A program made the translations under genes and the position numbers. 64,000 bases of DNA from Actinobacteria bacterium OV320 (lineage in GTDB: Bacteria; Actinomycetota; Actinomycetes; Streptomycetales; Streptomycetaceae). Below are positions 8,815 to 17,119 of the stretch, one piece after another (the first letter of the stretch is position 1; each line of letters opens with the position of its first letter). The notes beneath the pieces were generated by a model, which worked only from the letters and a program-made list of their open reading frames with translations, ran no database searches and was not told the DNA's origin. The DNA lies in assembly GCA_001298545.1 (NCBI GenBank), contig LJCX01000021.1:1-64000 (forward strand). The letters are read 5' to 3'.

Positions 8815-9501
8815 ATGGCGGACGGCAAGCGGCCCGGACCCGACGAGCCGATCCAGGTGTTCCTGCTGGACGACCACGAGGTGGTACGCCGCGGGGTGCG
8901 CGACCTGCTGAACGACGAAGCGGACATCGACGTGGTCGGTGAGGCGGGCACCGCGGAGCAGGCGCTTGTGCGTGTCCCGGCGCTGCGCCCACAGGTGGCG
9001 GTTCTCGACGTCCGCCTGCCGGACGGCGACGGTGTGACCGTCTGCCGTGAGCTGCGGTCGCGCATGCCGGAGCTGGCCTGTCTGATGCTGACCTCGTTCG
9101 ACGACGAGGAGGCGCTGCTCGACTCGATCATGGCCGGCGCCTCCGGATACGTACTGAAGCAGATCAAGGGATCGGACCTGGTCTCGGCCGTCCGTACGGT
9201 GGCCGCCGGCCAGTCCCTGCTCGACCCCAGCGCCACCGCCAGGCTGATGGCCCGCCTGCGCCAGGGTCCGGAGCCGGAGCCGGACGCCCTCCCGGGCCTG
9301 ACGGACCGGGAGCGGGAGATCCTGGCCCTCATCGGTGAGGGACTGACCAACCGGCAGATCGGTCAGCGGCTCTACCTCGCGGAGAAGACGGTCAAGAACC
9401 ACATCTCACGGCTGCTGGCCAAACTCGGCGTGGAGCGCCGCATCCAGGCGGCCGTCATCGCCACCCAGGCCCAGGACCGGCTCAGGCAGCAAGGCCGCTG
9501 A
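8815..9501 (+). CDS. NarL/FixJ-family response regulator, OsdR/DosR-like
   Basis: The 228-residue protein has a receiver domain (about 10-125; acidic DD in [11 protein letters not shown], phospho-Asp in [11 protein letters not shown], Lys in GYVLKQIKG). It ends in a LuxR-type helix-turn-helix (about 160-220; [20 protein letters not shown], then [20 protein letters not shown] and ERRIQAAV). The C-terminal signature is very close to mycobacterial DosR/DevR and Streptomyces OsdR, which switch on universal stress proteins and redox enzymes at low oxygen. ATG 8815 follows GAGGAG. Its partner is probably the GAF kinase at 26959, 17 kb away, since no kinase lies next to it. Confidence 0.88.
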   Translation: MADGKRPGPDEPIQVFLLDDHEVVRRGVRDLLNDEADIDVVGEAGTAEQALVRVPALRPQVAVLDVRLPDGDGVTVCRELRSRMPELACLMLTSFDDEEALLDSIMAGASGYVLKQIKGSDLVSAVRTVAAGQSLLDPSATARLMARLRQGPEPEPDALPGLTDREREILALIGEGLTNRQIGQRLYLAEKTVKNHISRLLAKLGVERRIQAAVIATQAQDRLRQQGR

Positions 9502-9524
9502 CCCGGTCCGCACGCGGCTCCACC

Positions 9525-9538
9525 GGGCCGAACGGCCC
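9525..9538. promoter_or_regulatory. putative dormancy-regulator box
   Basis: GGGCCGAACGGCCC lies 24 bp after the response-regulator stop and about 215 bp before the nitroreductase. Same palindrome class as the site at 8692. Confidence 0.5.
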
Positions 9539-9753
9539 TCCTCCCAGCCCCATGCGGCCCAAGCCGGATCCCCTTCCCGGCCGTCAGGCTGGCAGCGCAC
9601 CCGGACATCACCGGACGGCATGTTCCCGCATCCGCCGGACGTCGGCCGGCGGGAACGCACACGGGTTCGACGAAGCCCGCATGTGCGGCGCCCCGCCCGT
9701 CACGACCGACGGGTGGGACGCGCCGCGTATCCCTAGCGTGTGAGGAGGACGGC

Positions 9754-10743
9754 ATGGCACCCCGACTCGACGAGAAGACGGTGGCGAAGCTGGTGGCCGA
9801 GGCCACGGCGGCGCCGTCCATGCACAACGCGCAGCCGTGGCGGTTCCGCTTCGTGACCGGTGAACGCCTCATGCTGGTGTACGCGGATCTCGAGCGGGCT
9901 ATGCCCCGCTCGGACCCCGGCAACCGGGCGTTGCACATCGGCTGCGGGGCGGCGCTGTTCAATCTCCGGGTCGCCGCCGCGCATGCGGACCTCGTCACGG
10001 AGACAGCGCTGTCGCCCGATCCGCAGGACCGGCTGCTGCTTGCGGCCGTGCGACTGCTCGATCCTGTCGGGCGGCTTCGGGACGACGACCTGGTGCGGCT
10101 GCACCCGGGGATCCGGCAGCGGCACACCAGCCGCCACCCGTTCGCGGACAAGGCCGTCCCGGAAGAGGTGCAGGCCACCCTGTGCGAGGCAGCGGCACGC
10201 GAAGGCGCCGAGCTGCTGTTCCCCGGCCCCTGGCATACCGAGACCGTTCTCGACCTCGTCCGCGACGCCGAGAGCCGTGACGTCATGGACCCCGGCTCCG
10301 ACGAGGACCTGGTGCGCTGGACGAGGCTCGGGCCGGAAGCGGACATCGCCGTCGACGGCGTCCCGGAGTACTCCTTCGGTCCCCGCAAGTGGGACGGCAA
10401 GGCTCCCGTACGGGACTTCGCCGGCCGTCGGCGCGTGGCCGACCGCGGCACCACCACCTTCGAACACACCCCGCACCTGGCGCTGCTCAGCACTCCCGGC
10501 GACGGCTCCGACGACTGGCTGCGCGCGGGGCAGGCACTGGAACGTGTCCTGCTGGAGGCCACCCTGGCCGACCTGGCCACCTCCCTGACCTCTCATGCGC
10601 TGGAGACCCGCGACCTGCGCCTGCTGGCCCGCGACCCCGGGGAGGGCACAGGCCAGGTACAGATGGTGCTGCGACTCGGCTACGGCCCGCGCGGGCCGGC
10701 CACGCCTCGGCGCGCGGTGGGGGAGGTCCTCGACATCGCGTGA
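9754..10743 (+). CDS. Acg-family nitroreductase-like flavoprotein
   Basis: The 329-residue protein contains two degenerate nitroreductase folds. APSMHNAQPWRFRF near residue 20 is the FMN-site signature of the Acg/Rv3131/Rv3127 group; RHTSRHPFADKAVP lies near residue 125 and the region ends in MVLRLGYGP. Mycobacterial homologues are DosR-regulated and bind FMN but have weak or no classical nitroreductase activity; a flavin-storage or redox role has been proposed. TGAGGAGG sits eight bases before the ATG. Its place directly after the OsdR-like regulator agrees with a dormancy role. Confidence 0.85.
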   Translation: MAPRLDEKTVAKLVAEATAAPSMHNAQPWRFRFVTGERLMLVYADLERAMPRSDPGNRALHIGCGAALFNLRVAAAHADLVTETALSPDPQDRLLLAAVRLLDPVGRLRDDDLVRLHPGIRQRHTSRHPFADKAVPEEVQATLCEAAAREGAELLFPGPWHTETVLDLVRDAESRDVMDPGSDEDLVRWTRLGPEADIAVDGVPEYSFGPRKWDGKAPVRDFAGRRRVADRGTTTFEHTPHLALLSTPGDGSDDWLRAGQALERVLLEATLADLATSLTSHALETRDLRLLARDPGEGTGQVQMVLRLGYGPRGPATPRRAVGEVLDIA

Positions 10744-10881
10744 CCTCGGTACGACGGGTTCCTCGGCCGGGGGCTGTCCCCGTGCGGGCCGCGGGCACCC
10801 TGATCAGCCGCAGTGCCGGCGCCATCGCACGCATGGAGGATCCGTAGCGGTCGACACGCGCCATGCGCGAGGGCCGTGCCG

Positions 10882-11070
10882 TCACAGGCGGCGCCGCACA
10901 CCGCTCCGGTCAGCCCCGGCTCGGCGAGGGGCGCCACCGGTGAGCGTCACCGCGGCGCGGCGGCTTCCTCCGGCCCGGGCGGCGACGATCTCCTTGAAGG
11001 CCGCCCCGCGGCCGACCGCGGCGACCGTGTGGGTCATGACATCGCTGACGATGTGCGGGGTGCCGTGCAT
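10882..11070 (-). pseudogene. 5' stub of a second CBS-domain gene
   Basis: Reverse strand from ATG 11070, with GAAGGAG upstream, reads MHGTPHIVSDVMTHTVAAVG and then RGAAFKEIVAA, the standard beginning of a Streptomyces CBS-domain protein (VSDVMT, AFKEIV). After residue 31 the similarity stops and a short out-of-family tail (RAGGSRRAAVTL and on) ends at 10882. A full protein would have about 140-220 residues with two CBS repeats. Intact start and ribosome site with a lost body suggest deletion. Confidence 0.65.
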
Positions 11071-11116
11071 GGTCACTCCTTCGTTCTTCGTCCAGAGCCG
11101 TCCAGAGCGGGCGGGG

Positions 11117-11581
11117 TCAGACGGAGCTGCCGGCGCCGTACGGGGCGTACAGGTCCAGCAGATGCGTCCTGGCCGAACGGAGCCGGTGGGCCAGGACCTG
11201 CCCCACCCACTGGGAGACGTCCCGGCCCAGGCCGGCGTCGTCCTGGCACAGGGAACGGACCGCCGCGCCGTCGAACTCGTAGGCCCTGACCGGTGTCGTC
11301 GCCTCGGCGCCCAGGTGCCACGCGTGCGGCGGGAAGAGCCACGACCAGCCGACCAGTTCGTTGTGGCCGAGGTTCTCGATCACGGCGGGCCGTCGGCCGG
11401 GGACCCGCATGTCGAGGTCGATCCTGCCGGTACGGATGATCCAGAACCGATCGGCGCGGGCTCCCTCCTCGAACAGGCGGGTTCCCTGAGGGATGGACAC
11501 CTCCCGGGCGAACCGCATCAACCGCTCGCGGTGTTCCGCGGTCAGGGAGCGAAGCATGGTGGGGGTGGGGGAAGGGCTCAT
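11117..11581 (-). CDS. cyclic nucleotide-binding-domain protein without DNA-binding domain
   Basis: The 154-residue protein is essentially one Crp-like beta-roll: MLRSLTAEHRERLMRFA, then GTRLFEEGARADRFWIIRTG and GHNELVGWSWLFPPHAW, where a cAMP-binding cassette would lie. There is no helix-turn-helix after it, so it is not a Crp regulator. Proteins of this size occur in Streptomyces stress clusters as small sensors; ligand unknown. ATG 11581 has GGAGG eight bases upstream. The palindromic box at 11691 lies 110 bp upstream, so it is likely part of the island's regulon. Confidence 0.75.
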   Translation of the reverse strand: MSPSPTPTMLRSLTAEHRERLMRFAREVSIPQGTRLFEEGARADRFWIIRTGRIDLDMRVPGRRPAVIENLGHNELVGWSWLFPPHAWHLGAEATTPVRAYEFDGAAVRSLCQDDAGLGRDVSQWVGQVLAHRLRSARTHLLDLYAPYGAGSSV

Positions 11582-11690
11582 GGCGTGCCTCCGCGAGGGC
11601 TGTACGACGTTCCACGGCCAGCGTGCGCCACAAGCCCCTGAGCAGGGCAGGGGCCACCCGGTCCCCCGGCCGGGACCTTCGGGGTACCCC

Positions 11691-11704
11691 GGGCCGCTCG
11701 GCCC
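11691..11704. promoter_or_regulatory. putative dormancy-regulator box
   Basis: GGGCCGCTCGGCCC is a palindrome 110 bp upstream of the minus-strand cyclic-nucleotide-domain gene. It is next to another small palindrome (CGGGGTACCCCG, 11680-11691). Confidence 0.5.
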
Positions 11705-11829
11705 TCGCGGCCCGGGACCCTCGGCACCGCCCCGGGCCGAGTGACCGCTGCCCGCGGACGGCACGGCGCAGAAGGATCGTTCACGGATCGACCCCTTCGT
11801 TCGGTCCCCGCCCCGCTCTTGGAGGTCCT

Positions 11830-12024
11830 GGGTATGGCCGCGTCCTTGCGCGGTTCGGTGCGGAAGTCACCGACGACGTCCTCTCCTCGCCCGTGTCGAT
11901 CGTCTTCGACCTGGCCGAGAGCCGGCCGCACACACCATCAAGGCCCGGGCCGGGCAACGTCGACCGGGACCTCGTCCAGCGGGTGCGTGAGCAGTTCCGC
12001 GAGCACGGGGTGCGGGCGGTGTGA
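11830..12024 (+). other. possible 3' gene fragment, unknown family
   Basis: The frame YGRVLARFGAEVTDDVLSSP, then VSIVFDLAESRPHTPSRPG, ending in DLVQRVREQFREHGVRAV and TGA, has the codon bias of a real Streptomyces gene. It has no plausible start with a ribosome site. It may be the tail of a truncated gene upstream of the USP. I do not recognise the family. Confidence 0.3.
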
Positions 12025-12063
12025 GCCGGCACCCGCCTCTCCGCGCGAACCCGCCCCTCTTTT

Positions 12064-12077
12064 GGGCCGGTTGGCCC
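12064..12077. promoter_or_regulatory. putative dormancy-regulator box
   Basis: GGGCCGGTTGGCCC (one arm mismatch) lies 81 bp before the USP gene at 12159. It is followed closely by the palindrome GGAGGGACCCTCC (12081-12093). Confidence 0.5.
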
Positions 12078-12158
12078 TCTGGAGGGACCCTCCGGCCTCT
12101 TCTGCCTCGGATCACGGGGCTCGGAGACTAACGGTGCATCCCCCAAGGAGGTCCGCAC

Positions 12159-13070
12159 ATGCCCACCATCACCGTCGGTCTCGACGGCTCGCCCGCAAGT
12201 CTCGCCGCCGCGGACTGGGCGGCTCGGGAAGCGGTACGACGAGAGGCGCTCCTGCACCTCGTTCATGCCGAGGACCCGCCCCCTCCCTACGCGCCGTTCG
12301 GTGGCGTTCCGTCGCTCGGCGCGATCGACGGGCAGCACGAGTGGGCCGCGGATCTGCTGCGCAAGGCCGAGTCCCGGCTCGCGCGGCGCCACCCCGGTCT
12401 GCTGATCACCGGCCGGCTCACCGGAGACCAGGCCGTCCCCGCACTGCTGGCCGCCGCCGAGGACAGCGATCTGCTGGTCCTGGGGTCCCGGGGCCTCGGT
12501 ACCGTCGCCGGGTTCCTGGTCGGCTCCGTGGCACAGGCCGTCGTGGCGCGTACCGTACGACCTGTCGTCCTCGTCCGGGCCGCCGAGCGCGCGGAGGACG
12601 AGCACCTGCCGGACGCCGCGGGCGCCGGGGCGACCACCACCTCGTACCGTGACGTGGTGCTGGGGCTGGACCTGGAGCAGCCGAGCGATGCCGTCGTCGA
12701 GTTCGCCTTCAGGGCCGCTCAGCGGCGTGCGGCGGGTCTGCGCGTGGTCCATGGCTGGAACCCGGCCGCCGTCTACGGCTACGCCGCCGCCGTGGACGCG
12801 GGACTCAACGAAGAGCTGGCCGAGGAGACGCGGACCGGGCTGAGCGATGTCCTGCGACCGTGGAAGGACAGGTTCCCCGGGGTCAAGGTGCATGAGCAGG
12901 CCGTGATCGGTGGCGCCGGCCGTCATCTCGTGCACGCCTCGCGGGACGCGGCGCTCGTCGTCGTCGGCCGGAAGAACCGCCGCGCGGCGGTCGGTGGCCA
13001 CGTCGGGCCGGTGACACACGCCGTGCTGCAACACGCCTCCGCACCGGTCGCGGTGGTGCCGCACGACTGA
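12159..13070 (+). CDS. universal stress protein, two USP domains
   Basis: The 303-residue cytoplasmic protein has two tandem USP folds (about 1-145 and 160-300). Each begins with a hydrophobic strand and acidic turn (TITVGLDGS; DVVLGLDLE). The first carries the ATP-binding pattern in LGSRGLGTVAGFLVGSVAQA and the second a variant, VGRKNRRAAVGGHVGPVTHA. AAGGAGG lies eight bases before the ATG. It follows a palindromic box and belongs to the island's set of four USPs. Two-domain USPs are hallmark targets of DosR/OsdR regulators; proposed roles are ATP sensing and growth arrest at low oxygen. Confidence 0.9.
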   Translation: MPTITVGLDGSPASLAAADWAAREAVRREALLHLVHAEDPPPPYAPFGGVPSLGAIDGQHEWAADLLRKAESRLARRHPGLLITGRLTGDQAVPALLAAAEDSDLLVLGSRGLGTVAGFLVGSVAQAVVARTVRPVVLVRAAERAEDEHLPDAAGAGATTTSYRDVVLGLDLEQPSDAVVEFAFRAAQRRAAGLRVVHGWNPAAVYGYAAAVDAGLNEELAEETRTGLSDVLRPWKDRFPGVKVHEQAVIGGAGRHLVHASRDAALVVVGRKNRRAAVGGHVGPVTHAVLQHASAPVAVVPHD

Positions 13071-13079
13071 CCCCGGGGC

Positions 13080-13272
13080 CGGGCATCTGCCGCTCGCCGC
13101 ACCACCTCCGGTACCCGTCCACGGCAGTGGGCGGGGCCGGGAAGACCAGTCCCCGCCCGCTGACTCCGTCAGGCCGTGGGCGGCCAAGTCCTCCCGCAGG
13201 CGCTGTTTCCCACGGGTGAGGGCGAACACGACTTCCTGCCGGGCGAGTCCGCGGCACGGTTCGTCGAGGAGA
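13080..13272 (-). pseudogene. remnant of a SulP sulfate permease STAS domain
   Basis: On the reverse strand, one frame (about 13272-13150) reads GLARQEVVFALTRGKQRLRE, then DLAAHGLTESAG. After a frame change the next stretch reads GLVFPAPPTAVDGYRRWC (about 13150-13085). Joined, this resembles the last 60 residues of the STAS domain of SulP anion transporters (VVFALARVK-x-x-LR, then FPTLPTAV-x-x-YRRW). The transporter body, a proper stop and the frame are all lost. SulP genes occur near dormancy regulons in actinobacteria, which makes the reading plausible. Confidence 0.5.
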
Positions 13273-13273
13273 G

Positions 13274-13287
13274 GGGCCCGAGGTCCC
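13274..13287. promoter_or_regulatory. putative dormancy-regulator box
   Basis: GGGCCCGAGGTCCC fits the consensus GGGMCSNNBGKCCC. It lies about 170 bp upstream of the DoxX gene. Confidence 0.4.
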
Positions 13288-13342
13288 GGCGCGCTCCGTG
13301 TGTCGGGCCTGCCGTGTCGATGCCCAACAGCCCCTCAGGAGA

Positions 13343-13356
13343 GGGCCGTTCAGCCC
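13343..13356. promoter_or_regulatory. putative dormancy-regulator box
   Basis: GGGCCGTTCAGCCC, one mismatch to the palindrome, lies 100 bp upstream of the DoxX gene. Confidence 0.4.
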
Positions 13357-13455
13357 CATGGTCGCGGACCTTCGGCATCCGGCGCCGTCCGGTGCACGGG
13401 ACCAGAGTGAGTCACGTCAGGCAACGACCCGACCGCCTTCGAGAGGAAACCCACC

Positions 13456-14094
13456 ATGTCCGTGCACGAGCACCCGCACCGGAGCGCCGGCTTCCACCTG
13501 CCGTCGCTGCGCGGGAACCGGGCCGCCACCGCATCCGAGTCCGCCGAGTCGGCCGTGTCGGCAGACACCGGCACGCACACCGTGCGGGCCTACGCACTCG
13601 CCTCCCTGCGCCTGCTCACCGGGTTCGTCTTCCTGTGGGCCTTCCTCGACAAGACCTTCGGCCTCGGCTACGCGACCCCGTCCGGCAAGGGCTGGATCGA
13701 CGGCGGATCGCCGACGAAGGGCTTTCTCGGCTCCGTCGCCGTCGGGCCGATGGAGTCCACCTTCCACGCCTGGGCCGGCGACCCGTGGGCGAACTGGCTG
13801 TTCATGCTCGGTCTGCTCGGGATCGGCCTCGCCCTCGTCCTCGGCGTCGCGCTGCGGATCGCCGCCGTCGCCGGGGCCGCGATGATGACCTTCATGTGGG
13901 TCGCCGAGTGGCCGCCCGCGCGGCACATCTCGGACGGCTCGCCGAGCATGTCGACGAATCCGTTCGCCGACTATCACGTCATCTACGCCGTCGCCCTGAT
14001 CGTCCTGGCCGCCACCGCGGCCGGCGACACCCTCGGCGCGGGTCGGCTCTGGGCCCGGCTGCCGATCGTGCGTCACCACGGCTGGCTGCGCTGA
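13456..14094 (+). CDS. DoxX-family membrane protein
   Basis: The 212-residue protein has a polar 45-residue lead, then four membrane helices. The first is ASLRLLTGFVFLWAFLDKTF, typical of DoxX/TQO-small proteins (xRxxxGxxFLxxFxDK); then come WLFMLGLLGIGLALVLGVAL and two more. DoxX proteins work with thiol or sulfur redox enzymes at the membrane, and homologues sit in low-oxygen regulons. GAGAGGAAA precedes the ATG. Two palindromic boxes lie upstream and a USP follows after 150 bp. Confidence 0.85.
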   Translation: MSVHEHPHRSAGFHLPSLRGNRAATASESAESAVSADTGTHTVRAYALASLRLLTGFVFLWAFLDKTFGLGYATPSGKGWIDGGSPTKGFLGSVAVGPMESTFHAWAGDPWANWLFMLGLLGIGLALVLGVALRIAAVAGAAMMTFMWVAEWPPARHISDGSPSMSTNPFADYHVIYAVALIVLAATAAGDTLGAGRLWARLPIVRHHGWLR

Positions 14095-14167
14095 ACGCAG
14101 GCGGCGCGGTGGGCCCGTCACCCGGCCGCCGCGCCGAGCCCTGCCCAGGGCCGTCCGGTCCCGATCC

Positions 14168-14181
14168 GGGACCAGTGGCCC
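14168..14181. promoter_or_regulatory. putative dormancy-regulator box
   Basis: GGGACCAGTGGCCC lies 64 bp before the USP gene at 14246. This variant has A at position 4, as in the mycobacterial box. Confidence 0.5.
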
Positions 14182-14245
14182 CTGCACAACGAACCCCCCG
14201 AACACGACGCTGGAATCGGATCCCTCGCCCCAGGAGGTGGAGATC

Positions 14246-15151
14246 ATGCTCCGCACCATCACCGTAGGTCTCGACGGCTCCCAGGAGAGCCGGACAGCCG
14301 CCGAATGGGCGGCTCGCGAAGCGAAGCTGCGCGACCTGCCCCTGAAGATCGTCCACGTCTGGGAGCCGGTGCCGGTGCCCATGGCCGAGGCCCCGCTCCT
14401 CGGTGCGGAGACCCAGCAGCACTGGACCGAGCGGATTCCCCGCGAGGCCGCCGAGGGCATCAGCCTGCGGCACCCCGGCATCGAGGTGAGCGGGGAGCAG
14501 CTCTCCGGCCACCCGGGCCACGCGCTGGCCGAGGCGGCGAAGAGCGCCGAACTGCTCGTCCTGGGCTCTCGTGGGTTCGGCGGGATCGGCGGGTTCATGG
14601 TCGGCTCGGTCGGCTTGTCCGTCGTCGCCCACACGGACCGCCCCGTGGTGCTGGTGCGGGCACTGGAGCAGGCCGCCGACGAGCACGAGCCGGACCCGGC
14701 GGGCGTTCCGTCCGCCGCGACCCCGTTCCGGCCGGTGGTGCTCGGACTCGACATCGAGCACCCGGACGAGACGCTGATCGAGTTCGCCTTCGACGCCGCC
14801 AGGCGCCGCGCGACGTCCCTGCGGGTCGTCCACGGCTGGAACCCGCCGCCCTACTACGCGTACGGCACACCGGCCAACCCCGCACTGCACGAGGCACTGG
14901 CCCTGAGCGACGCCGAGGCGCTGGCCGAGGCCGTGGCCCCCTGGCGGAAGAAGTTCCCGGACGTGGAGGTCGTCGAGCAGTCCCGCTACGGCAGCCCCGC
15001 GATCCACGTCGTGGACGCCTCCCGGCACGCATCCCTGGTCGTCGTGGGCCGGCGCATCCGCCGCAGCTCCTTCGGCGCCCACATCGGGCACGTCACCCAC
15101 GCGGTCCTGCACCACTCCACCGCCCCCGTCGCCGTCGTCCCGCACAGCTGA
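14246..15151 (+). CDS. universal stress protein, two USP domains
   Basis: A 301-residue two-domain USP (domains about 1-145 and 160-300). It starts MLRTITVGLDGS; the first ATP-site motif is LGSRGFGGIGGFMVGSVGLS, and the second domain has VVVGRRIRRSSFGAHIG. ATG 14246 is preferred over GTG 14237 because AGGAGG is correctly spaced for it. It is closely similar in layout to the USP at 12159 (both have the phrase VVHGWNP), suggesting a local duplication. It heads a probable operon USP-adhP-USP-phosphoketolase with gaps of 23, -4 and 44 bp. Confidence 0.9.
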   Translation: MLRTITVGLDGSQESRTAAEWAAREAKLRDLPLKIVHVWEPVPVPMAEAPLLGAETQQHWTERIPREAAEGISLRHPGIEVSGEQLSGHPGHALAEAAKSAELLVLGSRGFGGIGGFMVGSVGLSVVAHTDRPVVLVRALEQAADEHEPDPAGVPSAATPFRPVVLGLDIEHPDETLIEFAFDAARRRATSLRVVHGWNPPPYYAYGTPANPALHEALALSDAEALAEAVAPWRKKFPDVEVVEQSRYGSPAIHVVDASRHASLVVVGRRIRRSSFGAHIGHVTHAVLHHSTAPVAVVPHS

Positions 15152-15174
15152 TTCCCCCTGAGGAGAAGAGACCC

Positions 15175-16197
15175 ATGAAGGCAGCGGTCGTACGCGCGTT
15201 CGGCGAGCCCCTGGTCATCGAGGATCGCCCCGACCCGGAGCCCGGCCCCGGCCAGGTCCGCGTCCGGGTGGAGGCGTCCGGGCTGTGCCACACCGACATC
15301 CACGCGGCCCACGGCGACTGGCCGGTCAAGCCGAACCCGCCGTTCGTTCCCGGGCACGAGGGTGTCGGCCTGGTGGAGGCGCTGGGCGAAGGCGTCACCC
15401 ATCTCGCCCTCGGGCAGCGCGTCGCCGTGCCGTGGCTCGGCAGGGCGTGCGGGCGGTGCGAGCACTGCCTGTCCGGCTGGGAGACCCTGTGCGAGCAGCA
15501 GATCAACACCGGCTACGGCTGCGACGGCGGCTACGCCGAGAAGATGCTCGCCTGGGCCGACTTCGCCCAGCCCGTGCCCGACGGGATCAGCGCCCTGGAG
15601 GCCGCCCCGCTGACCTGCGCGGGCGTGACGACGTACAAGGCGCTCAAGGTGGCCGACGTCAGGACCGCCCAGCTCGTCGCGATCTCCGGGATCGGCGGGC
15701 TCGGCCATCTGGCCGTGCAGTACGCGAAGATCGCCGGCGCCACGGTCGCCGCGATCGACGTCACCGACGAGAAGCTCCGGCTGGCCGCGGAGCTCGGCGC
15801 GGACATCGTCATCGACGCCCGCAAGGAGAACGTCGGCGCGGTGCTCAAGCGGCACGGCGGCGCCCACGCCGCCATCGCGCTCGCGGTGAACGACGCCGCC
15901 TTCGAAGCCGTCAACTCCGGGCTGCGGCGCGGCGGCAAGCTGGTCATGGTGGCCCTGCCCGCGCACGGCACGGTCCGCGTGCCCATCTTCGACACCGTTC
16001 TCAACGGCACCTCGGTGATCGGCTCGATCGTCGGCACCCGGCAGGACCTCGCCGAGGTCTTCCGGCTGCACGCGGCCGGCCGCACCAAGGTCATCTACGA
16101 GACCCGACCCCTGGCCTCGGTGAACGAGTCCATCGACGAGGTACTGCGCGGCCAGGTCAAGGCACGCATCGTCTTCGACCTCGGAGCGCAGCGGTGA
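15175..16197 (+). CDS. adhP: zinc-dependent alcohol dehydrogenase (AdhP type)
   Basis: The 340-residue medium-chain dehydrogenase has the catalytic zinc ligand in GLCHTDIHAAHGDWP, the GHEGVG motif, a structural zinc lobe CGRCEHCLSGWETLC, and an NAD-binding ISGIGGLGHLAVQYAK. These match AdhP/AdhA enzymes that interconvert ethanol and acetaldehyde with NAD. Inside a low-oxygen operon the likely direction is acetaldehyde reduction to regenerate NAD. GAGGAGAAG precedes the ATG. Its stop overlaps the GTG of the next USP by four bases, so the two are translationally coupled. Confidence 0.9.
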   Translation: MKAAVVRAFGEPLVIEDRPDPEPGPGQVRVRVEASGLCHTDIHAAHGDWPVKPNPPFVPGHEGVGLVEALGEGVTHLALGQRVAVPWLGRACGRCEHCLSGWETLCEQQINTGYGCDGGYAEKMLAWADFAQPVPDGISALEAAPLTCAGVTTYKALKVADVRTAQLVAISGIGGLGHLAVQYAKIAGATVAAIDVTDEKLRLAAELGADIVIDARKENVGAVLKRHGGAHAAIALAVNDAAFEAVNSGLRRGGKLVMVALPAHGTVRVPIFDTVLNGTSVIGSIVGTRQDLAEVFRLHAAGRTKVIYETRPLASVNESIDEVLRGQVKARIVFDLGAQR

Positions 16198-17075
16198 ACA
16201 CGGTGGGACTGCCCCTGGTCGTCGGTGTGGACGGCTCCGAGCCGAGCCTGCGCGCCGTCGACTGGGCGGCCGACGAAGCAGCTCTGCGCGCAGTGCCGCT
16301 GAAGGTGGTGTACGCCTCCCTCTGGGAGCGCTACGAGGGCAGCGCACTCGCCGCGGACGTCGGCAAGCCGTCGGAGGAGGTGAGGGCGGACGACATCGTG
16401 GGGGCCGCCGCGCGGCGTGCCCTCCGCCGTCGACCGGACCTGAAGGTCTCCGCGGACGTGCTGCCCGAGGAACCGGAATACGCGCTGGTGCGGGAAGGGC
16501 GCCATGCCTCCGCGCTGGTGCTCGGCACCCGGGGCCGCAGCGGCCTCGTCGAAACGCTGCTCGGGTCCGTCAGCCTCACTGTGGCCGCACACGCGGACTG
16601 TCCGGTGATCGTGCTGCGCGGCAGCCACGACAACCGGGTGGGCGCTGAGTCGCGAGGGCGCGTCGTGCTCGGCGTGGGGGAGACGGGGAAGGACTCCGCG
16701 GCGACGGGTTTCGCCTTCCAGGAAGCGAGGCTGCGCGCCGCACCCCTGGACGCCGTGCGCGCGTGGCGGTGCCCCGCACACGAGAGCGTGGACCACCCCC
16801 TGCTCGCCGGCGAGCCGGCGCGACTGCACGAGGAACACGCCGCCGAAGCACTGGAACAGGCCCTGAAGGACGCCCCGACGGACGTCGAACTGCACCGACG
16901 CACCGTCGAGGGACCCGCCCGCAGAGTCCTGCTGGACGCCTCGCGCGGCGCCGGCCTGCTGGTGGTCGGTGCCCGGCGCAACCCCGGGCACCTCGGGCTC
17001 CAGCTCGGGCGCGTCGCCCACGGGGTCCTGCACCACGCCGCCTGCCCTGTCGCGATCGTGCCCGAGCGGGCGTGA
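16194..17075 (+). CDS. universal stress protein, two USP domains
   Basis: GTG start in the GTGA overlap with adhP. The 293-residue protein begins [20 protein letters not shown]. Domain one has [20 protein letters not shown] and domain two [20 protein letters not shown]. It is more diverged than the USPs at 12159 and 14246. Translational coupling to an alcohol dehydrogenase suggests a shared role in energy or redox stress rather than an independent stress response. Confidence 0.88.
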   Translation: MNTVGLPLVVGVDGSEPSLRAVDWAADEAALRAVPLKVVYASLWERYEGSALAADVGKPSEEVRADDIVGAAARRALRRRPDLKVSADVLPEEPEYALVREGRHASALVLGTRGRSGLVETLLGSVSLTVAAHADCPVIVLRGSHDNRVGAESRGRVVLGVGETGKDSAATGFAFQEARLRAAPLDAVRAWRCPAHESVDHPLLAGEPARLHEEHAAEALEQALKDAPTDVELHRRTVEGPARRVLLDASRGAGLLVVGARRNPGHLGLQLGRVAHGVLHHAACPVAIVPERA

Positions 17076-17119
17076 GCGCCGAACGACCCGACCGACCACT
17101 CGACGCCTTCGGAGTCACC

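Noticed and set aside
10744..10881. Small frames after the Acg-type gene
   Set aside because: No start with ribosome site and no similarity; treated as intergenic.
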